From contig JAGPFF010000023.1 of the NCBI GenBank assembly GCA_018056725.1, positions 1 to 33,579 on the forward strand: a stretch of 33,579 bases of DNA, in the 5' to 3' direction. Under the pieces are notes generated by a model, which was not told where the DNA came from, did no database searches, and saw only the letters and a list, made by a program, of their open reading frames with translations. Both the position numbers and the translations under genes were made by a program. Source of the stretch: Anaerolineaceae bacterium. GTDB taxonomy: Bacteria; Chloroflexota; Anaerolineae; Anaerolineales; Anaerolineaceae. Positions within the stretch are counted from its first letter, which is position 1. Every line of letters begins with the position of its first letter. Shown here in pieces: positions 14,148-22,372 of the stretch.

Positions 14148-15458
14148 ATGAGTATTAACCGGGAACTGGTAAACAAGAGGAGTCAGCCTGTTGTCGCTGC
14201 GGCGTCATCAGAACAGCCGTACCAGTCAGGGGTATATCAGCATTCACTTTTCATTACCCGCTCGGAAAAAGAAATCATTGATCTGATCCGCACCCATGAG
14301 GGTCTGACCAAAGGGAATCTCGTTTCACTGACCGATTATTCCCGCACCAAAATTTCCAGTTGCATTGATTCCCTGCTACAAAGAAAATTAATCATCGAAA
14401 ATGATGAAACCGAATACTCCGGCGGTCGCCGTTCCAGATCCTACAGCATCAATGGTGGTTATGGTCTGGTAGCCGGGGTGGATATCGGCGCTACGAGCAT
14501 CGACCTTGCCGTAGCCGATTTCTCGCGTAAGATCTTGATGCGTTATAGCGAGGCAGCATTTGTGCGCGAAGGTCCTATTAAAATTCTGGGTCGTGTTTGT
14601 TCCCTGCTCGAGAAAATAATCCGGGAAAATGGATACACCCCGGAAGATGTGTTGGGAATTGGGATGGGGATTCCAGGACCGGTTGATTTTTATTCCGGTG
14701 TTGTTATCTCTCCTCCAATCATGCCAGGATGGGATCGTTATCCGATCATTCAAACTGTGTCCCAGTGGTTTACTCAAGCCAATATTGTCGTGGATAACGA
14801 TGTTAATCTCATGGCGCTCGGCGAGTTACACGCCGGAAACGGCATCGGCGTAGAAAATCTCATTTTTGTCAAAATTGGCACTGGAATTGGCGCGGGAATT
14901 ATTTGCAACGGTCAAATATACCGCGGAGCCAGCGGTTGCGCCGGTGACATCGGGCATATCAGCGTCAGTAAATCCGGTCCAATGTGCCATTGCGGCAACA
15001 AAGGCTGCCTTGAATCGCTGGCGAGCGGACCAGCAATGGCGGAAAGGGCACTCATTGCCGCGGAAGCCGGGAAAAGCCGCTTTCTTATCGATCGTTATGC
15101 TGCCAATGGGAACAAACTTACTTCTGAAGATATCGGTTATGGCGCTCGCGAAGGCGATCAACTTTCGATTGAAATCATCCGCGAGAGCGGTGAGATGATT
15201 GGTGACGTGCTGGCAGGACTGGTCAATTTTTATAATCCTGAAATGATCGTCATTGGTGGCGGGGTGAGCAATCTGGGAAACCTGCTGCTTTCTTCGATCC
15301 GGCAGGCTGTTTTGGGCAGGTCCTTACCTCTTGCCACTCGAAATCTGAATATTGTTTTTTCCGCCACCGGACCTGACTCTGGAGTGATTGGTGCCGTAAA
15401 CCTGGCTGTGGATCATCTCTTCAGGGTAGTAGCTTCCGGTGAAGTTGAGTTTGATTAA
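14148..15458 (+). CDS. ROK-family transcriptional regulator (NagC/XylR-like)
   Basis: The 436-residue protein has an N-terminal winged helix (about 36-85; SEKEIIDLIRTHEGLTKG then SRTKISSCIDSLLQRK). A ROK sugar-kinase domain follows, with VDIGATS (111-117), VDNDVN (215-220), the zinc set H270, C280, C282, C287 in CHCGNKGCLE, and IGGGVS near the end. ROK regulators bind a sugar or sugar phosphate and leave their operators. The phosphate loop and the kinase aspartate D218 are still present, so residual kinase activity cannot be excluded. A TTG at 14100 could extend it by 16 residues, but the ATG at 14148 begins a cleaner N-terminus; neither has a strong ribosome site. The next gene starts 10 nt after its stop. 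Confidence 0.9.
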   Translation: MSINRELVNKRSQPVVAAASSEQPYQSGVYQHSLFITRSEKEIIDLIRTHEGLTKGNLVSLTDYSRTKISSCIDSLLQRKLIIENDETEYSGGRRSRSYSINGGYGLVAGVDIGATSIDLAVADFSRKILMRYSEAAFVREGPIKILGRVCSLLEKIIRENGYTPEDVLGIGMGIPGPVDFYSGVVISPPIMPGWDRYPIIQTVSQWFTQANIVVDNDVNLMALGELHAGNGIGVENLIFVKIGTGIGAGIICNGQIYRGASGCAGDIGHISVSKSGPMCHCGNKGCLESLASGPAMAERALIAAEAGKSRFLIDRYAANGNKLTSEDIGYGAREGDQLSIEIIRESGEMIGDVLAGLVNFYNPEMIVIGGGVSNLGNLLLSSIRQAVLGRSLPLATRNLNIVFSATGPDSGVIGAVNLAVDHLFRVVASGEVEFD

Positions 15459-15468
15459 GGAGCAAGTG

Positions 15469-16317
15469 ATGAAGTTTGGTGTCAATACTTTCGTCTGGGT
15501 TTCCCCCTGCACAACGCAGGCAGTCAGTGAGCTTGCTCCGCGTGTCAAAAAAATGGGATTTGACATCCTCGAGCTTTCCATCGAGAACCCGGAAATGATT
15601 GATCTTGATCAAGTAAAAACCGACCTAAAGGCAAATGCTCTTGAAACCATCGTGTGCGGCGCTTTTGGTCCGGAACGCAATTTATGCAGTGACAACCCGG
15701 GTGTGGTGGAAAATGCCAAAACGTATATCCGTTGGTTGATTGATGCTGCAGAATTTTTAGGTTCTCCTGTAATTTGTGGACCGATGTATTCAGCCGTGGG
15801 GAAAGATCATCTTGAAGAGCAAGCAGCCAGAACACGTGAATGGAACCGGGCAGTGCTTGGCATCCGTGAGATGGCTGAATACGCTAAACCCAGGGGAATC
15901 CGGCTGGCAATGGAGACGCTTAACCGCTTTGAAACCGACATGCTAAATGTGGTTTCCCAGGGGCTTGAATTTATCCATCAGACCGGAATGGATAATGTTG
16001 GCTTGCACCTGGATACCTTTCATATGCATCTGGAAGAAAAGGATAGCGGCGCTGCCATCCGGTTGGCAGGCGAGAAGATATACCACTTCCATGCCTGCGA
16101 AAATGACCGGGGTGTTCCTGGAACCGGACAGGTGCACTGGGAGGACATCGCCAGAGCTCTCAAGGATGTTCAGTATGATGGTCCGGTAGTGATTGAGTCC
16201 TTTACCTCGCAGGTGAAGGAGATTGCCCGCGCGGTTTGTATTTGGAGAGAAATTGCTCCCAGCCAGGATGCGATCGCCGCGGATGGTTTGAAATTCTTAA
16301 AACAAATCCTTGCTTGA
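15469..16317 (+). CDS. D-tagatose/D-psicose 3-epimerase-family enzyme (TIM barrel, copy 2)
   Basis: The 282-residue protein matches the ketose 3-epimerase branch closely. The metal ligands E149 (AMETLNRFET), D182 (HLDTFHMH), H208 (YHFHACENDRG) and E243 (VVIESF), and R214, are all offset by exactly three from the E152, D185, H211, E246 and R217 positions of Pseudomonas cichorii D-tagatose 3-epimerase. These enzymes epimerise free ketohexoses or ketopentoses at C3 with a divalent metal. An upstream in-frame ATG at 15439 would overlap the ROK gene; AAGGAG before the ATG at 15469 decides the start. Of the five TIM barrels in the window this is the one whose reaction class is clearest. It suggests that a rare ketose is a substrate or intermediate. 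Confidence 0.9.
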   Translation: MKFGVNTFVWVSPCTTQAVSELAPRVKKMGFDILELSIENPEMIDLDQVKTDLKANALETIVCGAFGPERNLCSDNPGVVENAKTYIRWLIDAAEFLGSPVICGPMYSAVGKDHLEEQAARTREWNRAVLGIREMAEYAKPRGIRLAMETLNRFETDMLNVVSQGLEFIHQTGMDNVGLHLDTFHMHLEEKDSGAAIRLAGEKIYHFHACENDRGVPGTGQVHWEDIARALKDVQYDGPVVIESFTSQVKEIARAVCIWREIAPSQDAIAADGLKFLKQILA

Positions 16318-16341
16318 TTTTGTTGAGCTATTGAGGTTCTT

Positions 16342-17907
16342 ATGGAAGAAATGAAAATGCCCGAAGAAAAAATGAAGGAACCAGTTCTGGAAGTCAGGAA
16401 TATCACCAAGCACTTTCCTGGTGTGCAGGCATTGAATGATGTATCGCTTAAATTCTATGCGGGTGAAGTTCACGCTGTTGTTGGTGAGAATGGCGCCGGA
16501 AAATCGACCCTGATGAAGATTCTGGCAGGCGCTTATGTCCCGGATTCGGGGGAAATCCTGCTTGATGGGAATCGGGTTGCCTTTACGCATCCGCAGGAAG
16601 CACATGAAAGAGGGATCAGCATCATCTATCAGGAATTCAATCTCCTGCCCGATCGGACGGTAGCGCAGAATATTTTCCTTGGTCGTGAACCTTCCAAATT
16701 TGGTCTGGTTGACAGCCGTCAAATGAACAAGATGGCGGAAGAAGTGATGCGCGAGATTGGCATTGAAGGGCTGATCGCCCCTACGGCGGTTGCCGGAACA
16801 TTATCGGTAGCGGAACAGCAGCTGATTGAAATTGCCAAAGCTATTTCACTCAAATCCCGGATTCTCATCATGGATGAGCCAACGGCGGCATTAACCATCA
16901 ATGAAGTCCGATTACTGGATGACTTGATCCTCCGTTTGAAAAAACGGGATATGGCGATTATCTTTATCTCGCACCGTCTGGGTGAAGTGTTTGATATCGC
17001 GGATAAGATTACCGTGCTGAAGGATGGTCAATTGGTGGGGACTGTAGCCACCAAAGACGTGACGACGGAAAAGATTGTTCACATGATGGTGGGACGCGAA
17101 TTGGATCACTACTATCCTCCTTTGGGCTCCTCCGAGGAGGTTGGTGAAGTCATCGTAAAAGTTGAAAATGGTTCCAACCAGTTTTTACAGAATATCAATT
17201 TTGAATTACGAAAAGGTGAAGTCGTGGGAATTGCCGGTCTACAAGGGTCGGGTAGAACCGAGCTTGCTCAAGCCTTGTTTGGGGTAGTGCCATTCAAGAG
17301 CGGTAAATATATGCTGAAGGGAAAGATGGTTTCCTTCCGCACTCCGAACCATGCCATCAAGAACCGGATGGGGTTCGTTACTGAAGACCGAAAGACCGAG
17401 GGAATTTGTCCGAAGCAACCCATTCGTGACAATATGCTTCTGACCGTGCGCTCGATCCAACCGATGTTTACTTCCATTTCCAAAGACGGTATCAAAAAAG
17501 CTCCCAAGCTCGTGCCAAACCTCGGCAAGCAAACCGACGTCCGCACGGATAGTTATGACCGTGAAGTGCAATATTTAAGCGGAGGGAATCAACAGAAGGT
17601 TATCCTTTCCAAGTGGCTCGCTTCAGATTCTGATTTGTTTATTTTCGATGAACCAACCCGTGGTATCGACGTGGAAGCCAAAGCCAGTATTCACGATATG
17701 ATCCGCGGACTGACAAAGCAAGGGAAGGCTGTATTGATGATTTCATCCGAACTACCGGAAGTTATTGGCATGAGTGACCGCATTCTGGTGATGTGGGACG
17801 GGAGTATCGTCGGAGAACTGCCCGCTAAATCCAGTGAATCCGAAATCATGCTGATGGCTACCGGGCATAATGGCAAGCAAAAAAATACCGGAGAAAGCGA
17901 GGCTTGA
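16342..17907 (+). CDS. Sugar ABC transporter ATPase, tandem NBDs (CUT2, RbsA/MglA-like)
   Basis: The 521-residue protein has two nucleotide-binding domains in tandem. Domain 1 has Walker A GENGAGKST (48-56), signature LSVAEQQ (154-160) and Walker B LIMDEP (175-180). Domain 2 has the degenerate P-loop GLQGSGRTEL (299-308), signature LSGGNQQ (412-418) and LFIFDEPTRGID (432-443). This is the CUT2 layout of ribose, galactose and similar monosaccharide importers. It energises uptake at the cytoplasmic face with the two permeases encoded right after it (1-nt gap). The start at 16342 follows GAGG. Confidence 0.94.
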   Translation: MEEMKMPEEKMKEPVLEVRNITKHFPGVQALNDVSLKFYAGEVHAVVGENGAGKSTLMKILAGAYVPDSGEILLDGNRVAFTHPQEAHERGISIIYQEFNLLPDRTVAQNIFLGREPSKFGLVDSRQMNKMAEEVMREIGIEGLIAPTAVAGTLSVAEQQLIEIAKAISLKSRILIMDEPTAALTINEVRLLDDLILRLKKRDMAIIFISHRLGEVFDIADKITVLKDGQLVGTVATKDVTTEKIVHMMVGRELDHYYPPLGSSEEVGEVIVKVENGSNQFLQNINFELRKGEVVGIAGLQGSGRTELAQALFGVVPFKSGKYMLKGKMVSFRTPNHAIKNRMGFVTEDRKTEGICPKQPIRDNMLLTVRSIQPMFTSISKDGIKKAPKLVPNLGKQTDVRTDSYDREVQYLSGGNQQKVILSKWLASDSDLFIFDEPTRGIDVEAKASIHDMIRGLTKQGKAVLMISSELPEVIGMSDRILVMWDGSIVGELPAKSSESEIMLMATGHNGKQKNTGESEA

Positions 17908-17908
17908 A

Positions 17909-18904
17909 ATGACGACAACGACGATATCCGGTCACCGGTTTAAAGATTTTGTCCGTTCGATCCATATTCCGCCTGTCTATTACTTCCTGATTGTTATTTT
18001 TGTCGCTGGTGGTTTACTGGATACCTTGCTGGCAGATGGGCAGATCTTTGGCAATCCAAAAATTATGATGAATATCCTGGTGCGCTCTGTTGCGCTGGGA
18101 ATTGTAGCCGTGGGACAGACAATCGTGATCATTGGCGCTTCCATTGATCTCTCTGTCGTCTATCTGATCAGCGTAACTGCGGTGATGTCTTCTTACATCA
18201 TGCAGGGTGACCCCAAGAATGTTCCGCTTGCGATTTTGGTGGTTTTCCTCATTGGCGCTTTTATTGGTTTACTGAACGGTCTGATCATTACCAAGCTGCA
18301 AGTGCATCCATTTATTACCACGCTGGGCATGAGCATGATCCTCAAAGGATTCATCAACGGTACCTTCTCAAACTATACCGGCAGCGTTCCCCGGAGTTTT
18401 GAATTTTTCGGCTATGCCAAGCTGGGTCCAATACCAGTATCGGTAATCGTCCTGATGCTGGTGATGCTGGGAGGCTGGTTCCTGCTCTCGCGAACGAAAT
18501 TCGGTGCGCACCTTTATGGTGTGGGTGGAAACGTTGAAGTGGCACGTCTCTCCGGTTTACGCACCGATCGTATTTTAATCGGAGCGCATATCCTTTGCAG
18601 CCTGACTGCAGTTTTAACCGGGTTGTTTATTGTCAGTCGCTTGCGCTCTGGTGCACCTTGGGTCGGTCCGGATGGCTATTATGATCTGGAGTCCATTGCC
18701 ACAACGGTTGTAGGCGGAACGCTGCTCGCGGGTGGAAAAGGGGGAGTATGGGGAACCCTCGCAGGCGTGCTGATCTTCAGCGTGCTGGATACTACCTTTA
18801 ATCAGCTGGGTGTAAATCCCTATCTGACAATCGTTTTACGTGGCGTAATTATCATTCTGGCAGTTGCGAGCTACACCATCCGCTCCAAGCAAGAAGCCGC
18901 CTAA
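17909..18904 (+). CDS. Sugar ABC transporter permease 1 (RbsC-like)
   Basis: A 331-residue, very hydrophobic membrane protein of the RbsC type. It has multiple predicted helices and the family segments VGQTIVIIGASIDLSV, GLLNGLIITKLQVHPFITTLG, GGNVEVARLSGLRTDR and TVVGGTLLAGGKGGVWGT. It forms the channel for monosaccharide import. The longer in-frame ATG at 17870 lies inside the ATPase gene; the ATG at 17909, one base after the ATPase stop with GAGG upstream, is preferred. A second, different permease follows at once, so a heterodimeric channel is likely. Confidence 0.93.
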   Translation: MTTTTISGHRFKDFVRSIHIPPVYYFLIVIFVAGGLLDTLLADGQIFGNPKIMMNILVRSVALGIVAVGQTIVIIGASIDLSVVYLISVTAVMSSYIMQGDPKNVPLAILVVFLIGAFIGLLNGLIITKLQVHPFITTLGMSMILKGFINGTFSNYTGSVPRSFEFFGYAKLGPIPVSVIVLMLVMLGGWFLLSRTKFGAHLYGVGGNVEVARLSGLRTDRILIGAHILCSLTAVLTGLFIVSRLRSGAPWVGPDGYYDLESIATTVVGGTLLAGGKGGVWGTLAGVLIFSVLDTTFNQLGVNPYLTIVLRGVIIILAVASYTIRSKQEAA

Positions 18905-18916
18905 GGAGTGAATAGG

Positions 18917-19921
18917 ATGACGACAATATCCGTATCGAAAAAAAGCAATTTCTCGCGTGCTCTTGGTGGGGTCTGGGCTTTCATCAAAAAAATCCCGCCG
19001 GTCTATCCAATCTTTTTTGTCCTGTTCATTATCGTTAGTTTCTTAAGCCCTACTTACTCTACCATGAATGGAATCATGGCGTTCCTCCGGCGCACAGCTC
19101 CGCTGGGTATTCTGGCGATTGGTGAGATGATCGTCCTGGCTACGGGTGGTTTTGACCTTTCCATCGGTTCCATTGTGACCCTGGTATGTCTGGCGAGCTC
19201 ACTGCTCCTGAACAATGACCCGGCTAATTCCTTGCCCTCGATCGGAATTATGCTCTTGATCGGAATGGGCATTGGGCTCATCAATGGATTAGTGGTTTCT
19301 TTCATGAAGGTACCCTCTTTCATCGCCACACTAGGCATGATGCTGGCGGTAAAAGGACTTGCTTTGTACTGGGTGGGAGGGGCACCAAAAGGATACTTTA
19401 CGGATAACTGGCGCATGTGGGGGCGAGGATATCTTCAAAATGTCCCCATTTTTGGGCGATTTCCGATTGGATTGATCATACTCATTGTGGTTGGATTAAT
19501 TTTCTGGTTTATTTTTCACCGGACAAATTTCGGCAAGCAAATTCTTGCGATCGGCGATAATGTGCGCGCCGCACAGCTTTCAGGTGTGCGGGTTCGACTC
19601 GTCCGAACCATGGCTTTCGTTCTCTCCGCCGTCCTGGCGGTGATCGGCGGGGTCATGATTGGCGGTTATGGCGGCGTAAATGTGACCATTGGTGAAGGGC
19701 TTGAAATGTCTGCCATTGCCGCCTGTGTCGTGGGTGGCGTCATGTTAGGGGGAGGTAAAGGCAGTGTGTTGAATGTGGTCTTTGGGGCATACACTTTGGA
19801 GATTCTGTTTAGTATGCTCAACCTGCTGGGATTACCAAAGCCATACAAGGACGCCATTCAAGGAGTCATCATTATTGGCGCGGTGGCATACGTGGCGCTT
19901 AGTCGTCGCAGAAAACGATAG
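18917..19921 (+). CDS. Sugar ABC transporter permease 2 (RbsC-like)
   Basis: A 334-residue RbsC-type permease with the same signature blocks as its neighbour: LATGGFDLSIGSIV, GLINGLVVSFMKVPSFIATLG, GDNVRAAQLSGVRVR and VVGGVMLGGGKGSV. It is clearly diverged from permease 1, so it is an old duplication and not a recent copy. The GTG at 18908 is in frame but lies inside the AAGGAG ribosome site; the ATG at 18917, 8 nt after that site, is used. It should pair with permease 1 in the inner membrane. Confidence 0.92.
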   Translation: MTTISVSKKSNFSRALGGVWAFIKKIPPVYPIFFVLFIIVSFLSPTYSTMNGIMAFLRRTAPLGILAIGEMIVLATGGFDLSIGSIVTLVCLASSLLLNNDPANSLPSIGIMLLIGMGIGLINGLVVSFMKVPSFIATLGMMLAVKGLALYWVGGAPKGYFTDNWRMWGRGYLQNVPIFGRFPIGLIILIVVGLIFWFIFHRTNFGKQILAIGDNVRAAQLSGVRVRLVRTMAFVLSAVLAVIGGVMIGGYGGVNVTIGEGLEMSAIAACVVGGVMLGGGKGSVLNVVFGAYTLEILFSMLNLLGLPKPYKDAIQGVIIIGAVAYVALSRRRKR

Positions 19922-20042
19922 CCGACCGGTAAACAAGTCATACCGAGTCGTGTAAATGAGGAGGTGATTTGACAAAAAATTGATCAGGGAATTGTTGAAA
20001 TAGCGTGAAGTTTCGAATATTAAACCAGGAGGAGTAAACCAA

Positions 20043-21380
20043 ATGAAAAAGCGTTTGTTGTTCGTTGTCTCACTGATCGTTGTACTGGCTATGGTTCTAA
20101 CAGCCTGCGCAAAAACTCCAGCCGCGACAGAAGCCCCTGTAGAAGAACCAGCTGCAACCGAAGCACCAGCGGCGACCGAAGCACCAGCAGCGACTGAAGC
20201 ACCAGTAGAAGAACCCGTCGCCGCGAGCCCGGGTCTCCAGATGGAATCCGCGCAAGTCGCCCCACAATTCTTTGTGGAAGCTGATTACGAGGCTTCACTT
20301 GAGCAAATGAAGATGGCACCAATCAATCCTGATGATCCGATCTACCTGCAGTATCTTGTGGAAAATCCAACCGACATCACGCAATATCCACAATATACCC
20401 AGAAGGATCCCCCCTACAATCTCTGCTTCTCCAATGCAGGCGTCAATAACCCCTGGCGTGTAGTGGGCTACACTGACATGGGCGAACAGATCATTGAGCT
20501 TCAGGAAGCCGGTCTCGTTAACAACTTCTATCACCTGGATGCACAGGGAAGTGATGAAAAACAGATCGCTGACATCGAAGACCTGATCAGCACACCTGGA
20601 AAATGCGATCTGCTCATCGTATCGCCGAATACAAGCGAAGCCCTGACCCCTGTTGTGGAAAAAGCTTGCGAAGTATTACCCGTGGTGATCTTTGACCGGT
20701 TTGTGTTCACTGACTGCCCGGTTGTTGCTGAGCGCCCAATTGGTGGGTACGCCTTCGGCGCTGCCGGTGCCCAATTCATCGTTGACAACCTGCCGGAAGG
20801 TGGCAATGTCTTAGCCTTCCGCATCCTGCCCGGCGTGGATGTGCTTGAGCAACGATGGGGTGCTGCCCGCAAGATTTTCGAAGAGAACCCGCAGTTCAAT
20901 ATCATCGGTGTCGAATTCGTCGGATATGATTCCTTCAAAGCCAACACCGTTGTGACCGATTATCTGGCCAAGTTTGGCACCATTGATGCCGTCTGGATGG
21001 ATGCCGGTGGTACGGCTGTAACCATTCTTGAGGCTTTTGAAGATGCTGGCGCTCCCTACCCGAAAGTGATGGTGGGCGAGGATCAGAATGATTACCTGAC
21101 CTTCTGGAAGGAAAAAGGTCTGACCGCCATTGGACCTACCTTCCCGACCTATCAGTGGCGCACCGCAGCTCTGGTTGCCACCAAATTCCTCCAGGGTGAA
21201 ACGGTTCAGCACCACATGGTTCTTCCACAAATCCCCATCACTCCTGAAAACTTTGACCAGTACTACAATCCTTCCATGCCCCCGCTGCATTACGCTCAAT
21301 GCGGTTGCGAGGATATGAAGAATTACCCGGATGCCTGGGTCAACGTTGATGTCACCAAGTATGACAAGCTCTACAAATAA
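20043..21380 (+). CDS. Sugar ABC transporter substrate-binding lipoprotein
   Basis: The 445-residue protein has a lysine-rich start, a hydrophobic signal and a lipobox LTAC with the lipidated C22. A low-complexity linker follows at residues 27-58. The mature part resembles periplasmic-binding-protein family 4/ribose-binding folds, with NPWRVVGYTDMGEQI, IDAVWMDAGGTAVTILEAF and MVGEDQNDYLTFWKEKG. It captures the sugar outside the membrane for the two permeases. It is longer than most CUT2 binding proteins because of the linker and a long first segment. AGGAGGAG upstream supports the ATG. A hairpin terminator at 21402 follows, consistent with high expression of the binding protein. Confidence 0.92.
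   Translation: MKKRLLFVVSLIVVLAMVLTACAKTPAATEAPVEEPAATEAPAATEAPAATEAPVEEPVAASPGLQMESAQVAPQFFVEADYEASLEQMKMAPINPDDPIYLQYLVENPTDITQYPQYTQKDPPYNLCFSNAGVNNPWRVVGYTDMGEQIIELQEAGLVNNFYHLDAQGSDEKQIADIEDLISTPGKCDLLIVSPNTSEALTPVVEKACEVLPVVIFDRFVFTDCPVVAERPIGGYAFGAAGAQFIVDNLPEGGNVLAFRILPGVDVLEQRWGAARKIFEENPQFNIIGVEFVGYDSFKANTVVTDYLAKFGTIDAVWMDAGGTAVTILEAFEDAGAPYPKVMVGEDQNDYLTFWKEKGLTAIGPTFPTYQWRTAALVATKFLQGETVQHHMVLPQIPITPENFDQYYNPSMPPLHYAQCGCEDMKNYPDAWVNVDVTKYDKLYK
20121..20216 (+). repeat. AATEAP low-complexity repeat coding for the lipoprotein linker
   Basis: Four Ala-Ala-Thr-Glu-Ala-Pro units, the first and last extended by Val-Glu-Glu-Pro, encode a flexible tether between the lipidated cysteine and the sugar-binding domain. 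The unit can shrink or grow by slippage. Such linkers are common in Chloroflexota lipoproteins and are the best taxonomic hint in the window. Confidence 0.85.
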
Positions 21381-21401
21381 CCCAGCATTCTAAATGAATC
21401 A

Positions 21402-21434
21402 AAAGAGCCCGCTCGATTATCGGGCGGGCTCTTT
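21402..21434 (+). terminator. Hairpin after the binding-protein gene
   Basis: An 11-bp perfect stem, AAAGAGCCCGC with GCGGGCTCTTT, and an 11-nt loop, 21 nt after the stop. The T-run is only three bases and lies within the stem, so it may terminate partially and let transcription continue into the downstream isomerase genes. Confidence 0.7.
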
Positions 21435-21472
21435 CACAGGATGAGACTTCCCAGGAAAGGAGTTCGATATCT

Positions 21473-22351
21473 ATGATCGAGATTGGTTTTCACACGGATG
21501 CGTTCAACAGCAGTTACTGGAACTTTGAACAGGCGCTGCAGTGGGCGCAAAAAAATGATGTTCACTGGATCGAATGTGGGATGATTGATGGGGTTAGCTG
21601 GATTCACGGTCTTGGCTATCAGCCGCACGTTGCCATGTGGGAAGATCCATTAATGTGGAAAGAGAAAGCTTTAAGTTATGGAGTGCGTTTTTCACAGATT
21701 GATGCGGCATTCCCCCTCTCATTACCGCAGGGTCCTTCACTTGGCGTTGAGTATATCAACCGGACAATCCGTTGGGCATACCTTGCAGGGTGCGATCATG
21801 TTGATACCACAGATGACCGCTTTGCTCCAAAAGGTGTTTCAGATACAGAAGCTTTGGAATCCATGAAACGTTCCTATACTCAGGTGATGGAGACCGCAGA
21901 ACGATACAAGATGATCATAGATATCGAACCCCATGGATACTACACCACCAAACCTGAATTCATGGAGAAGATGCTGGCTTTCGTTGACAGTCCCTATTTA
22001 CGCTTGAATATGGATACGGGAAACACCTTCATTGCAGGGCAGGACCCCGTAGCTTTCCTCAATCGATTCAAACATAAAATAAGCCATTTGCATATCAAGG
22101 ATGTGAGTGAATCGCTGGCTGCCTCGCTGCGTGGAGAACTGACCGGCATTGCGGTCAGCCAATGCGCCATTGGCGAAGGGGTCAATGTCGTCAACATCAA
22201 AAAGTGCATCGATATTCTGGTTGATATTAAATTTGATGGTATCGTCAGCCTGGAATGTGAAGGTCAGGGTGGTCCGTTGATTGAAAAGAGCCTCGCGTTC
22301 GTTCGCGAAATTGTGGATGATGCTAACCACCGCATCGCTGCGGCAAACTAG
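21473..22351 (+). CDS. Sugar phosphate isomerase/epimerase-family TIM barrel, copy 3
   Basis: The 292-residue protein keeps the metal ligands E152 (IDIEPHGYY), D181 (LNMDTGNTF), H207 (SHLHIKDVSES) and E261 or E263 (SLECEGQGG). It is clearly paralogous to the next gene: both share EPH-x2-Y, SP-x7-DTGN-x3-AG, H-x-H-x-KD-x-S and G-x2-TG-x2-V in the same order. The extra glycine-rich stretch between the histidine and the last glutamate is a mark of this subgroup. An AAAGGAG site precedes the ATG. The reaction is unknown: isomerase, epimerase, dehydratase and keto-glycoside lyase are all known in this fold. Confidence 0.87.
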   Translation: MIEIGFHTDAFNSSYWNFEQALQWAQKNDVHWIECGMIDGVSWIHGLGYQPHVAMWEDPLMWKEKALSYGVRFSQIDAAFPLSLPQGPSLGVEYINRTIRWAYLAGCDHVDTTDDRFAPKGVSDTEALESMKRSYTQVMETAERYKMIIDIEPHGYYTTKPEFMEKMLAFVDSPYLRLNMDTGNTFIAGQDPVAFLNRFKHKISHLHIKDVSESLAASLRGELTGIAVSQCAIGEGVNVVNIKKCIDILVDIKFDGIVSLECEGQGGPLIEKSLAFVREIVDDANHRIAAAN

Positions 22352-22372
22352 GGAATAAATTTAGGAGCCATG

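Noticed and set aside
19969..19974. TTGACA as the -35 of a promoter for the binding-protein gene
   Set aside because: No acceptable -10 lies 16-18 nt downstream.
20121..20216. CRISPR-like or tandem DNA repeat array
   Set aside because: The repeats are in frame within a gene and encode a lipoprotein linker.
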